Shown: positions 50,252-60,028, counted from the stretch's first letter. The stretch: 64,000 nt of DNA from an uncultured Eubacterium sp. (GCA_910586225.1 CAJUIL010000004.1:1-64000); one strand, 5' to 3'. The notes: generated by a model not told the origin, from the letters alone. Numbers and translations are program-made.

Positions 50252-53200
50252 ATGATACAGTTACAGAAAAAGGCAGGGGCGGTTGCGCTCTTTTTGTGTA
50301 TTTCCTTGCTGGCAGGCTTGTTCCCAATGCCTGCGGCGGCGACGGATACGCAGCGGAGGAGGTTTGGGGATATTGTGAATTTTATAAGCATTCGGCTGTA
50401 TGAGAATGCGGATGGAAAGCCGGGCGCGCAGATTGAAGAAAATGCGCTGCTTAGCAAAGACAGCCGGATGATGCTATATTATACTTATGAGATTACAACA
50501 AAGGAGAAAATATTACAGATCGAGCCGGGCGTACGGTATGAGCTTCAAATATCGCCGCATTTGGTTCTGCCGGATCTAAAGGACGGAAGGGAACTGGCTA
50601 TTGAGGAGGAGGGCCAGGGCAAGGTGGAATTTGCCCGGTTGTATGCTGACGGGAAAAGCGCTTGGATTGAGTTTTTGGCAAATCGTGAGGGTAATGGAAC
50701 GGTTCTGGCAGAATATGACGAGCTTTTGGGCGCATATTTTTATCTGGACTGCGGCAGGGCGCCTGAGCCGCCGGAGGATGAGCCGCCGGCCGAGCAGGCG
50801 TGCAACCGTTATGTGATGAAATTTGAGAACGGGGAAGCGCTTTCCTTTGGCTACGCAGAAGATGAGCCGGTATGGTCAAAGGCGAAGCTTGCAAAAAACG
50901 GGAGCGTTTCAAATAAAAGCATTACTTGGACGATAGATTACACGCCTTGGCAGAATCCAAAGCCGGAGGACGGCGTGTCAGCCGATATGCCGTTTGAGCT
51001 TCGGGATACGATAGAAGGTGCAAAACACCGCTATGCGGCAGGAAGCGCCAAAATAGACGGTGTAACGGCCGCAGCTTACACAGACCGCAGCAGTATTCCG
51101 CAGCAGGCGGAGGCGTATGTACTCCTTGAGACTGTGGACGAGGATCAGATCTTAAGCTTTGGGGGTACCAAGCTATGTGCTGGGCAGGCAACGGGCAAAA
51201 ATCCGGCAAAGCCGCTTCGCATCACTTACGAAACAGAAATCGTGGATGAGATCCTGCTGCCTGGAAACAGCGGCGGACAGAGCATTCAAAATGAAATCGG
51301 GCTGTTTGCACAAAAGGACGGCGAGTTCCAGGCGTTGGATGTAAAAGCAGCAAAGACGATACAGATCCCAAAACCAAAGTGGCTGGAAAAGAAAGGGACA
51401 ACGACACGGCATCCCGATGGAACAGGCTCCGAAACAGAATGGACGGTTACGTTTTTTCCGAATGGATTTACGTTTGGAGATGAGAACGGCCTGACACTCT
51501 GCGACAAGCTCCCGGCGGGCAGTACGCTAGTGGAAGATTCGGTCAAGGTCAGTCAGGGGCAGGCACAGCTGCAGATGGATACAGGGAGTAACGGGTTTAC
51601 GGTATCCGGGCTTTCTGCGGCGGGAAGCCAGCCTGTCAGCGTTACTTACCGGACAGTTGTACCAGAGGAAATGTATGACAGTGGTACGAACCTTGGAGAC
51701 AACCGGGCATGGTTTACCTTTCGATATGACGGCGGAGATTATCAGACGCCGGAGGTGAAAGCTCCGGTAAACAGCGGTGATGGCAGCGGAAGCTCCGGTA
51801 CGGCAACGCTTTTAAAAAGCAGCCGCGGCTATGACGCGCCTAGTCGTTCGATATCGTGGACGGTGACGGTAAATCCGCACAAAGCCGATTTTAAAAGCGG
51901 TACCTTTGTCGATGATCTAAAGGCAGGCAGCAAGGACTGCGGCATTTTGGGACATTCGGGCGGTATGGAGCTTGCGGGCGGCGTGGATGCTGTTGCGGTG
52001 CAGCTGGATGGGCAGAAACCTGCGGATGATAAGCTGGTCAAGCTGGATTACGATAACGGCAGGCTGACCGTGACAGTTGGAAATATCGGCCGCAGTATCC
52101 TGACACTTACCTATACGACGAAAATCAGTGATCCGTGTATTTTTGCGGCAAATACGCCAAAGACAGTATTTAAGAATACGATAGCTTCCGATAATATGGT
52201 GATCGGACAGTCCGCAGAGCCGCGCAGCGCCAGCGCTTCTGCGACTGCAGAGATTAGTGCGGCAGTCCTCGCAAAAAAAGAGCCAGTTTATCATTATGCG
52301 GACGGCAGTATGGAATGGACGGTTGATGTAAATGCATCCGGCCTTGCGATGGAGGATATCTGTCTGACGGATGTGCTGCCGCAGGGGCTTCGTTATGAAC
52401 CTGGCTCCCTGCGGACCAGCCCGGAACTTCCAGGAGCGACGGAAACGGTTGTCGGGCAGCAGCTTACACTTGCATTAGGAGAGGTCAGACAGAAAACAAA
52501 TGTGATGTTTACGACGCAGGTAGATCCGCAGATTTTTAACAATGACAGCGGTACAGTCACGGTCACAAATACGGTGCGGATGACAGGAAAGGCTGATGGT
52601 GCGGAATTTCAGGAGGTTTCGCATACCGTATCGAAAAGCTTTACGAATCATGGGCTTGTGAAAAACAGTAAGCCGCAGCTGGATCAGGAATTGATTGCGT
52701 ATGAGGTGCTGATCAATCCGTATGGGCTTAAGCTGCCGCAGGACGCGGCGCTGGTCGATACACTGGATAGGCGGCTGCAGCTGGATATGGATACGCTGCG
52801 GTTTTATCCGGCGCAGGTATCAGGAACAGCCGCCGCTGCCGCACAGAAGCCGGAATATAAGAAAACGGGAGAAGGCCAGATATTACAGGCAGAGACATAT
52901 GATCTGGAGAAAAACAGCTTTCGTGTACGGCTTCCGGTTGCAAAGGATGATACGGGTACTTATGTACTGGCTTATACAGCGGATATCATAAAGCTGGAGA
53001 AAGGCAGCTACGGCAACAGCGTCAGCTTTGACGGCAGCTCTGTTTTATTGGGCGGCAGTAAAAATAACAGCGTCAGCGTTGCCGGAGGCGGCGGTGGAGG
53101 GGGCGGCGGAGTTGCTGCCCGCAAGGCTGGGATTGCCGTTACAAAAAAAGACAGCGAAACAGGACAACCATTGAAAGGGGTCGCTTTCACGCTGTTTCAA

Positions 53201-54535
53201 TGGGACGATGCCAAGCAGGAGCGTGGGCTTGCGGTAGCGCGGGCGGAGACAGACGGATCAGGCAGGGCAGTATTTCAGGTCAAACCGAACGCGATTTACG
53301 AGCTGGAAGAAACAGCCGGGCTTTCGGGATATGATCCTATACCTGGCTGGACGGCACTTCCGGCAGAAGCAGTCCCGGCAGAGAACGGAATACTGCGCAT
53401 TACAGCAGGAGCAGCAAAGTCAACTGTGCAGCTGGAGCTGACCAATCAGCCGGATAAAACGGAAGGGCCAGATGGCTCTGGTGACGGCGGCGATGATGGA
53501 GATACCGGTAACGGCAGCGGTACAGGAGACGGCGGCAATGATGGAGATGCTGGTAGCGGCAACGGCACCGATGGCGGCAGTAATGACGGAGATGCCAGTA
53601 ATGGCAGCGGTACAGGAGACGGCGGCAATGATGGAGATACCAGTAGCGGTAACGGCAGCGGTACAGGCAGCGGAGATGTAGGTAATGGCAACGGCATAGG
53701 CAATGACAGTAATGCAGGCAATGACAATAATGCAGGCAATGGCAGTAATGGAGATGGTACAGGTAACGGGAATGGTACAGGTGATGGCGGCAATGGCAGC
53801 GGCAATGATAGCGGTAGCAATAGCAGCGGGATAGGTAATGGTAACGGAGATGGCAGCGGCAATGCTAACACTGGCAATGGCAGCGGTAGTAATAGCAGCA
53901 ATACAGGTTCCGTTGGCAGCGGCGGTTCTGACAGCAGTACAGGCAGCGGAAACGCTAATTCCGGATCCGACGATAGTATCGCCTCTGACAACGATATAGC
54001 AGCGGGCAGCGACGCGGATTCCTCCGATACCTTAGATGTAGACAATATCACAGTAGAGAATGACGACAATCATAACGAAAGCAGCGACGATCAGAAAGAG
54101 AACCATAGCGATCCTAGTGGCGATACGGAAAACAACAGCGGTACAGGCAGTAAGGATATCGCCGGAGCAGGAACAGAAGGAAAAAACAGCGGTAAAACAC
54201 AAAACAGCCGCCCTGGTGGTACTGCTGGAAAGAAAGGAGGCAATGGCGAAAAAGCTAAGGGCGGCAGCTCTAGCGCAGACGGCAGCGGTCCGAAAAATCA
54301 AGACAGCAGCGCCAGTGCAGACGGCAGTATGGGCGGTGGCAGCTTTGGTATGTCGGATGGTAGCATGAATTATAACAGGCTGGAAAACGGAGAAGATCAG
54401 CTTTCTGATCCAAAGATACCAAAAACAGGCGACAGGACTGTGCTGCTGCTTGGGCTGTTCCTGTTGTCAGGAGCCGCACTGGCGGCAATGTCCTTTTTCC
54501 GCTTCCGGTCAGGAAATGAAAAGAAAGTCAGGTAG
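50252..54535 (+). CDS. Sortase-anchored surface protein with repeated isopeptide-like domains, SpaA domain and Gly/Asn/Ser/Asp repeat stalk
   Basis: 1427 residues from ATG 50252 (GGGGG upstream). A signal peptide covers residues ~1-30. Residues ~30-950 hold several Cna/DUF11-like beta domains, recognisable by repeated openings such as SISWTVTVNPHKADF and MEWTVDVNASGLAMED. A poly-Gly hinge (~950) precedes a SpaA-like domain (~958-1065; AVTKKDSETGQPLKGVAFTL, ending YELEETAGLSGY). A low-complexity Gly/Asn/Ser/Asp/Thr stalk spans ~1070-1330. The sorting signal IPKTG (~1389-1393), a hydrophobic helix and a basic tail end the protein. It is probably an adhesin; the partner sortase is the next gene. 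Confidence 0.88.
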   Translation: MIQLQKKAGAVALFLCISLLAGLFPMPAAATDTQRRRFGDIVNFISIRLYENADGKPGAQIEENALLSKDSRMMLYYTYEITTKEKILQIEPGVRYELQISPHLVLPDLKDGRELAIEEEGQGKVEFARLYADGKSAWIEFLANREGNGTVLAEYDELLGAYFYLDCGRAPEPPEDEPPAEQACNRYVMKFENGEALSFGYAEDEPVWSKAKLAKNGSVSNKSITWTIDYTPWQNPKPEDGVSADMPFELRDTIEGAKHRYAAGSAKIDGVTAAAYTDRSSIPQQAEAYVLLETVDEDQILSFGGTKLCAGQATGKNPAKPLRITYETEIVDEILLPGNSGGQSIQNEIGLFAQKDGEFQALDVKAAKTIQIPKPKWLEKKGTTTRHPDGTGSETEWTVTFFPNGFTFGDENGLTLCDKLPAGSTLVEDSVKVSQGQAQLQMDTGSNGFTVSGLSAAGSQPVSVTYRTVVPEEMYDSGTNLGDNRAWFTFRYDGGDYQTPEVKAPVNSGDGSGSSGTATLLKSSRGYDAPSRSISWTVTVNPHKADFKSGTFVDDLKAGSKDCGILGHSGGMELAGGVDAVAVQLDGQKPADDKLVKLDYDNGRLTVTVGNIGRSILTLTYTTKISDPCIFAANTPKTVFKNTIASDNMVIGQSAEPRSASASATAEISAAVLAKKEPVYHYADGSMEWTVDVNASGLAMEDICLTDVLPQGLRYEPGSLRTSPELPGATETVVGQQLTLALGEVRQKTNVMFTTQVDPQIFNNDSGTVTVTNTVRMTGKADGAEFQEVSHTVSKSFTNHGLVKNSKPQLDQELIAYEVLINPYGLKLPQDAALVDTLDRRLQLDMDTLRFYPAQVSGTAAAAAQKPEYKKTGEGQILQAETYDLEKNSFRVRLPVAKDDTGTYVLAYTADIIKLEKGSYGNSVSFDGSSVLLGGSKNNSVSVAGGGGGGGGGVAARKAGIAVTKKDSETGQPLKGVAFTLFQWDDAKQERGLAVARAETDGSGRAVFQVKPNAIYELEETAGLSGYDPIPGWTALPAEAVPAENGILRITAGAAKSTVQLELTNQPDKTEGPDGSGDGGDDGDTGNGSGTGDGGNDGDAGSGNGTDGGSNDGDASNGSGTGDGGNDGDTSSGNGSGTGSGDVGNGNGIGNDSNAGNDNNAGNGSNGDGTGNGNGTGDGGNGSGNDSGSNSSGIGNGNGDGSGNANTGNGSGSNSSNTGSVGSGGSDSSTGSGNANSGSDDSIASDNDIAAGSDADSSDTLDVDNITVENDDNHNESSDDQKENHSDPSGDTENNSGTGSKDIAGAGTEGKNSGKTQNSRPGGTAGKKGGNGEKAKGGSSSADGSGPKNQDSSASADGSMGGGSFGMSDGSMNYNRLENGEDQLSDPKIPKTGDRTVLLLGLFLLSGAALAAMSFFRFRSGNEKKVR

Positions 54536-55376
54536 CTTGTTTCGCTGGCTCTATCGGATTGTTCTGGCTGTCTTTCTTACTACGGGCGCAGCGTTGGCTG
54601 TGCAGATCGAAATGTTGCACAACGCAGCGGGGTTTTACAGGCAGATCGGCGCTGCGGGAAGCAGGCCAGCAGACCAGCATTTGCCGCACGAGCCATCAGA
54701 CACGTCAGCTACGTTAGACACGTCAGACACGTTAGTCACGTCAGCTACATTAGACACATCAGCTACGTCAGCTACATCAAACAAGTCAGTTACGTCAGAT
54801 CGTGTGGCGGATAGTCCAGATAAACAACAGACCGAGGAGCTGCCCAGGTGGTATCCTGGCGCAGCCGCATGGATACGGATACCAGATACTTCCTTGGATT
54901 ACCCGGTCATGCAGGGGAGCGACAACCAGTATTATCTGGATCATCTGCCGGATGGAAGCAGCAATGTGCTGGGCAGCCTATTTTTAGATTATCGCTGCAG
55001 CGTAGACAGTGGGCATCTGGTTATTTATGGGCATAACGGCTCCGGCGGCAGAATGCTGGGACTGCTGAAAAATTATGCGTCGCAGGATTATTATCGAAAG
55101 CATCCGGATGTGATCTTAGCTTTTGCAGATGTGCAGTATGTCTGCCATATATTTTCCGTGCGCCGTGTGGAAGCAGACAGCAGCGCCTATACGTTGGATC
55201 TGGAAGATAGCGCTGCCCGTAAGCGGTATATCCGGCAGGCAGCGGCAGCTTCTATTTATCCGATCCTTGATCTGGAGGAGTCTTGCGATGGCAAAGAGCG
55301 GATTCTTACAATGTCCACTTGCACCGGATGGGGAAACCAACGGCTGCTTGTGCAGGCATTGCTGCAGGAAAGATAA
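54516..55376 (+). CDS. srtB: Class B sortase
   Basis: 286 residues from ATG 54516, overlapping the surface-protein gene by 20 bp. A signal anchor spans residues ~9-28, followed by a Thr/Ser/Asp-rich linker of near-repeats (TSATLDTSDTLVTSATLDTS). The catalytic domain has His in VIYGHNGSGGRM (~172), Cys in TMSTCTGWG (~269) and Arg in NQRLLV (~278). TLTMSTC-type spacing and domain length fit class B. It likely anchors the adjacent IPKTG protein. Confidence 0.9.
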   Translation: MKRKSGSLFRWLYRIVLAVFLTTGAALAVQIEMLHNAAGFYRQIGAAGSRPADQHLPHEPSDTSATLDTSDTLVTSATLDTSATSATSNKSVTSDRVADSPDKQQTEELPRWYPGAAAWIRIPDTSLDYPVMQGSDNQYYLDHLPDGSSNVLGSLFLDYRCSVDSGHLVIYGHNGSGGRMLGLLKNYASQDYYRKHPDVILAFADVQYVCHIFSVRRVEADSSAYTLDLEDSAARKRYIRQAAAASIYPILDLEESCDGKERILTMSTCTGWGNQRLLVQALLQER

Positions 55377-55423
55377 AAAACTGGTTACCATAAACGTTCG
55401 CTTGCGGTAACCAGTTTTTTTAT
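55376..55423 (+). terminator. Bidirectional intrinsic terminator after srtB
   Basis: AAACTGGTTACC and GGTAACCAGTTT form a 12-bp stem with flanking A and T runs, shared by srtB and the convergent fprA gene. Confidence 0.9.
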
Positions 55424-55443
55424 TCCGTTTTTTATTCTGTTTC

Positions 55444-56664
55444 TTATTCCGCTTCTTTCATAGAATCAATGATCGCATCAGCCAGTGCATCCAGCTCGAT
55501 TGTCTTATCTGCACCCATGGAAGAAGCAATGCTCAGACGCTCATTTAAGATGGTCATGTTCTTTAATTCTTCATCGATAAACTTCTGCATCAGATCGCCT
55601 GATTTGCACGCCCACGAGCCGTTTTCGATCAAAGCAAACGTGCGGTTTTGCATATTCAGCGCTTTCATATCCATCAGGAAATTGTGCATAACCGGATAAA
55701 TGCCCAGGTTATAGGTTACCGATGCGAGTACGATATGGCTGTATTTAAACGCGTCGGAAATTAAGTAGGAAACGTGGGTATTGGATACGTCGTGTACCCT
55801 TACGTTTGTGCAGCCCTTTTCACACAGCTTGCTGGCAAGCGCTTGTGCAGCGGCCTCTGTGTTGCCGTACATGGAAGCATAGGCGATCATGACGCCCTTT
55901 TCTTCAGGCTCGTAGCGGCTCCATTTGTCATATTTATCAATAAAGTATCCAAAGTTCTCACGCCATACCGGGCCATGGAGCGGGCAGATATATTGGATCT
56001 TGTCAACGATACCGCCGGCTTTTTTTAATAACAGCTGGATATGCGGGCCGTATTTGCCTACGATATTGACAAGATAGCGGCGGGCCTCATCCAGCCAGTC
56101 GCGGTCAAAGTCCACTTCATCCGCAAACAGCTTGCCGTCCAGTGCGATAAAGGAGCCAAATGCATCAGCGGAAAACAGCACACCGTTGGTCAGGTCAAAG
56201 GTAACCATAGCTTCCGGCCAGTGTACCATCGGCGCTGCCACAAAAGTTACTGTATGGCCACCAAAACAGTGCGTATCGCCTTCTGCGACGGTAACGCATT
56301 CGTGCTGGTCCGGATGGAAGCCGAACTGGCGCATCAGCATAAAAGATTTTTCCGTGGAAATGACTTTTACCTCAGGATAGCGCAGCAAGATCTGTTCGAC
56401 ACAAGCGCCGTGGTCAGGTTCCATATGGTTGACTACAAGCCAGTCCAGCGGACGCCCGTCCAGCAGGTAATCCAGATTTTCCAAAAGCTGGCGGCAGGCA
56501 GACCAGTCTACTGTATCAAACAGTACGGTTTCTTTATCTAAAAGCAAATAAGCGTTATAACTTACCCCGTATGGGATCGGGTGTATATTTTCAAATAAAT
56601 GGAGTCTGTGGTCATTGGCGCCGACCCAGTACAGATCCTTCGTAATATTACGTACACAATACAT
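55444..56664 (-). CDS. fprA: A-type flavoprotein FprA (flavodiiron protein)
   Basis: 406 residues. The N-terminal metallo-beta-lactamase-like domain holds the diiron ligands, with HMEPDHGA near residue 80 and further His in PMVHWPEAM and CPLHGPVW. The C-terminal flavodoxin domain has FMN-binding IAYASMYGNTEAAA (~260). FprA reduces O2 to water or NO to N2O, usually taking electrons from rubredoxin. The gene lies 41 bp downstream of the acyl-CoA dehydrogenase-rubredoxin fusion, suggesting it accepts electrons from that rubredoxin domain. Confidence 0.92.
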   Translation of the reverse strand: MYCVRNITKDLYWVGANDHRLHLFENIHPIPYGVSYNAYLLLDKETVLFDTVDWSACRQLLENLDYLLDGRPLDWLVVNHMEPDHGACVEQILLRYPEVKVISTEKSFMLMRQFGFHPDQHECVTVAEGDTHCFGGHTVTFVAAPMVHWPEAMVTFDLTNGVLFSADAFGSFIALDGKLFADEVDFDRDWLDEARRYLVNIVGKYGPHIQLLLKKAGGIVDKIQYICPLHGPVWRENFGYFIDKYDKWSRYEPEEKGVMIAYASMYGNTEAAAQALASKLCEKGCTNVRVHDVSNTHVSYLISDAFKYSHIVLASVTYNLGIYPVMHNFLMDMKALNMQNRTFALIENGSWACKSGDLMQKFIDEELKNMTILNERLSIASSMGADKTIELDALADAIIDSMKEAE

Positions 56665-56704
56665 AATAGTTTTTCCTTTCTAAATTTTTTTGTATGTTCC
56701 GTTA

Positions 56705-58618
56705 CTAAGCTTCAATAAACTGGTCCTTGCCTTCTGCACATTCCGGACATACCCAGTCCTCCGGCAGCTTTTCAAATAATGTACCAGGTGCGATCTGTGC
56801 ATCCTCATCTCCGTTTTCCGGAATATATTCATAACCGCAGCCGCCGCATACGTAGCGTTTACCGATTGGAGCCGGCTTTGGAACAGGCGGACGTTTCATT
56901 TTTACCATTGGCGGAGCCGGCTGTTTTTCTCCGGTATCCAAGGCTTCTGCTAAGAGCGGCAGTATTTCGTTCACATCACCGATAATGCCATAGTCGCAGT
57001 TTTTAAAGATCGGCGCATTGCCGTTTTTGTTGATCGCAACGATCGTGGAAGCGTCTTTAATGCCCTTTAAATGCTGGGTAGCGCCGGAAATACCGCAGGC
57101 AATATACAAGTTTCCGGTAAATTTCTGGCCAGACATACCGACATAGCGGCTGAGCGGCACATATTTGAGTGTCTCGGCAACCGGACGGGAAGAGCCGATC
57201 GCTGCTCCGGCAGCCTTTGCCAGATCTTCGATCAGCTTCATATTTTCTTTGGAGCCGATTCCTTTTCCAGCGGAAACAACACGCTCCGCCTGCGCGATCG
57301 GTGTATCGGCAGCGATGCCGACCGTAAAGTCATGTCCGTCCTTTTTCAGAGCCTCGACCAGTGCGGTTACCTTGTCGCCTGCTGCGCCGTCACGGAAAAT
57401 ATGTCCTTTGCGTACGCCGGTTATGGGAGCTGGCTTTTTTGCTGCGGAACGGCTGCCGCCGCCGGAATCCTTCGGCATTTTTCCGATCAGATTGGCTGCG
57501 ATAACGACGCGCTGGATTTCATTTGTGCCTTCATAAATGGTTGTGATCTTGGCGTCACGGTACATTCTTTCTACTTCCATGCCCTTTAAGAAGCCGGTTC
57601 CGCCGAAAATCTGCAGTGCGCTGTTCGTTACTTCCAAAGCGATATCGGATGCGTACATTTTGGCCATAGCTGCTTCCATTGCGTATGGATCATGATGTTC
57701 CTTTAATTCTGCAGCGGAATATACTAAAAAGCGCGCGCAGCGCAGCTTGGTCGCCATATCTGCCAGCTTAAAGGAAATGCCTTGCTGCGCGGCGATCGGT
57801 TTGCCGAACTGGATACGCTCTTTCGAATAGGTAAGCGCCTGTTCAAAGGCACCCTGCGCAATACCGAGCGCTTGTGCGGCAATACCGATACGACCGCCGT
57901 CCAGCGTCGCCATTGCGATCTTAAATCCTTCCCCTTCCTTACCAAGCAGATTTTCCTTCGGAACCTTGACATCGTTAAAGATCAGCTCTGCAGTTGTAGA
58001 AGAGCGGATGCCCATCTTGTCATAATGGTCGCCAAATTCAAAGCCGTCCCAGCCTTTTTCCACGATAAACGCAGAAATGCCGCGCGTACCGATATCTGGT
58101 GTCGTTACGGCAAATACAACATAGGTATCAGCCTTTGGTGCGTTTGTAATAAAAATCTTGCCGCCGTTTAACAGATAATAATCGCCCTTGTCAAGCGCTG
58201 TCGTTTCCGTACCGCCGGCGTCTGAGCCAGCGTTCGGCTCGGTCAGGCCAAAGGCGCCGATCTTTTCACCTTTCGCAAGCGGTACTAGGTATTTCTGCTT
58301 CTGCGCTTCGTTGCCGAATGCAAAGATCGGGAACGATCCTAAGGATACATGGGCGGATAAAATAACGCCGGAACCTCCGTCTACTCTGGAAAGCTCCTCA
58401 ACAGCGATTGCATAGCTGCCGACATCCAGCCCGGCGCCGCCGTACTCCTTTGGATATGGAATGCCCATCAGGCCCATTTCTCCAAGCTTTTTTACAGCTT
58501 CATCCGGAAAACGGTTTTCCTGGTCTAAGGAAAAGGCGATCGGTTTGATCTCTTCTTCCGCAAAGGCACGTATCCTTGCCCGCAGCTCTTCTTGTTCTGG
58601 TGTAGTCTGGAATAACAT
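56705..58618 (-). CDS. Acyl-CoA dehydrogenase-EtfA-rubredoxin fusion
   Basis: 637 residues from ATG 58618 (GGAGG 8 nt upstream; an upstream frame to 58663 is not used). Residues 1-385 are an acyl-CoA dehydrogenase (GLTEPNAGSDAGG, FGKPIAAQQGISFKLADMAT, and TIYEGTNEIQR with the catalytic Glu). Residues ~440-570 match the FAD-binding C-terminal domain of electron-transfer flavoprotein alpha (VVSAGKGIGSKEN, GNLYIACGISGATQHL, AINKNGNAPIF). Residues ~588-637 are rubredoxin (YVCGGCGYEY, WVCPEC). The enzyme would pass acyl-CoA electrons through FAD to iron. No etfB is in the window. It is probably co-transcribed with fprA. Confidence 0.92.
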   Translation of the reverse strand: MLFQTTPEQEELRARIRAFAEEEIKPIAFSLDQENRFPDEAVKKLGEMGLMGIPYPKEYGGAGLDVGSYAIAVEELSRVDGGSGVILSAHVSLGSFPIFAFGNEAQKQKYLVPLAKGEKIGAFGLTEPNAGSDAGGTETTALDKGDYYLLNGGKIFITNAPKADTYVVFAVTTPDIGTRGISAFIVEKGWDGFEFGDHYDKMGIRSSTTAELIFNDVKVPKENLLGKEGEGFKIAMATLDGGRIGIAAQALGIAQGAFEQALTYSKERIQFGKPIAAQQGISFKLADMATKLRCARFLVYSAAELKEHHDPYAMEAAMAKMYASDIALEVTNSALQIFGGTGFLKGMEVERMYRDAKITTIYEGTNEIQRVVIAANLIGKMPKDSGGGSRSAAKKPAPITGVRKGHIFRDGAAGDKVTALVEALKKDGHDFTVGIAADTPIAQAERVVSAGKGIGSKENMKLIEDLAKAAGAAIGSSRPVAETLKYVPLSRYVGMSGQKFTGNLYIACGISGATQHLKGIKDASTIVAINKNGNAPIFKNCDYGIIGDVNEILPLLAEALDTGEKQPAPPMVKMKRPPVPKPAPIGKRYVCGGCGYEYIPENGDEDAQIAPGTLFEKLPEDWVCPECAEGKDQFIEA

Positions 58619-58749
58619 AACATTGCCTCCTTTTTTGTTGGAATTTTTATAGAAAATAGGCAAAATGCCTGATATAAAAATTGCAGATATAAAATTGTCT
58701 GTAAATTATGGCTAAAAACAATATAACAAATTGAGGGAAAATTGTCAAT

Positions 58750-58868
58750 GATTTCCGAAAGGATTGTGAAAATAGATGTGTTACCTTGTCATAATTCAGA
58801 AAGGTCTGCGCATCATCTGTCCCATTGGGCATTTCTTGCGCAGACCGTTATTCCATCGCGAAGCGATT
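58750..58868 (-). repeat. Repeat/hairpin element downstream of malic enzyme
   Basis: GGTCTGCGCA (58802-58811) pairs with TGCGCAGACC (about 58836-58845), a likely terminator for the malic-enzyme gene on the minus strand. Next to it is CCATCGCGAAGCGAT, the inverse of a sequence at 60151-60165 on the other side of that gene. Confidence 0.6.
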
Positions 58869-58876
58869 TCAAATAT

Positions 58877-60028
58877 TTATTTGATATGAGCCTTTACAGC
58901 TGTGCTTACCACCTTTGCCATCCGCGGATCAAATGCTTCCGGCATAATATGTTCGTCATGCAGCTCGCTTTCGGATACAAGTCCGGCGATCGCTTCCGCG
59001 GCAGCAAGCTTCATTTCTTCGGTAATCTGCTTTGCGTGGCCTTCCAGCGCTCCTTTGAAAATACCAGGGAACGCTGCGACATTGTTGACCTGGTTTGGGA
59101 AATCGCTGCGTCCGGTGCCGACGATCCTGACCCCGGCTGCCTTTGCGATATCCGGCATGATTTCCGGTACTGGGTTTGCCATTGCGAACAGTATGGCGTC
59201 CGTATTCATGGAAGCGGCCATTTCCTGTGTAACAATGCCTCCGGCAGAGACGCCGATAAAAATATCCGCGCCTTTTAATGCGTCCGTCAGTGTGCCGCTT
59301 TCATGGGAGAGATTGGTGCATTTCGTCATTTCCTGCTGCATCCAGTTCAGTTCAGGGTAATCCGCTCCGATGATCCCATAACGGTCGCACATTGTAATAT
59401 GTAAAAATCCATAAGACAGCAATAGCTTTGTTATAGCGATACCGGCAGAACCGGCGCCGTTTACGACGACTTTACAGGATTCCTTCTTTTTCCCAGTTAC
59501 TTTCAGGCTGTTGATAATGCCTGCCAGTACAACGATCGCGGTACCGTGCTGGTCGTCATGAAAGACCGGGATGTCCAAAAGCTCTTTTAAACGGGCTTCG
59601 ATCTCGAAGCAGCGTGGCGCTGCGATATCTTCTAGGTTGATGCCGCCGAAGCCGGGCGCGATATTGACGACCGTACGTATAATTTCTTCGGTATCCTGCG
59701 TATCCAGGCAGATCGGCATGGCGTTTACGTTTGCAAACTCTTTAAACAGTACGCATTTGCCTTCCATTACAGGCATCGCGGCATACGGGCCGATATTGCC
59801 AAGACCAAGTACGGCGCTTCCATCTGATACGACAGCGACAGTATTGGATTTTATGGTGTACGTATAGGCGAGAGAAGGATCCTCGGCAATCAGTTTGCAA
59901 GGCTCCGCGACGCCTGGGGTGTAGGCGACGGCGAGGTCTGCGCTTGTTTTTACCGGGGTTTTTGAGACGGTTTCCAGCTTTCCGTTCCATTCCTTATGCA
60001 TCTGAATGGCTTTTTCTTTCTGATTCAT
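58877..60028 (-). CDS. NAD(P)-dependent malic enzyme
   Basis: 383 residues, the short bacterial type. It decarboxylates malate to pyruvate. Motifs visible are VAYTPGVAEPCK near residue 32, SDGSAVLGLGNIGP near 70 and DDQHGTAIV near 160 (metal and substrate site). The Rossmann loop NGAGSAGIA lies near 190. The RBS is AAAGGAG. It is flanked on both sides by repeat elements. A conventional oxaloacetate-decarboxylating malate dehydrogenase is the best call. Confidence 0.93.
   Translation of the reverse strand: MNQKEKAIQMHKEWNGKLETVSKTPVKTSADLAVAYTPGVAEPCKLIAEDPSLAYTYTIKSNTVAVVSDGSAVLGLGNIGPYAAMPVMEGKCVLFKEFANVNAMPICLDTQDTEEIIRTVVNIAPGFGGINLEDIAAPRCFEIEARLKELLDIPVFHDDQHGTAIVVLAGIINSLKVTGKKKESCKVVVNGAGSAGIAITKLLLSYGFLHITMCDRYGIIGADYPELNWMQQEMTKCTNLSHESGTLTDALKGADIFIGVSAGGIVTQEMAASMNTDAILFAMANPVPEIMPDIAKAAGVRIVGTGRSDFPNQVNNVAAFPGIFKGALEGHAKQITEEMKLAAAEAIAGLVSESELHDEHIMPEAFDPRMAKVVSTAVKAHIK

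Noticed and set aside
53460..54000. Possible CRISPR array in the repetitive stretch
   Set aside because: The repeats are short, imperfect, in frame with a coding sequence, and lack unique spacers of constant length.
53446..54069. Minus-strand frame of 207 residues rich in Leu-Pro repeats
   Set aside because: It is the antisense shadow of the Gly/Asn/Ser/Asp repeat stalk of the surface protein, with no ribosome binding site or domain.
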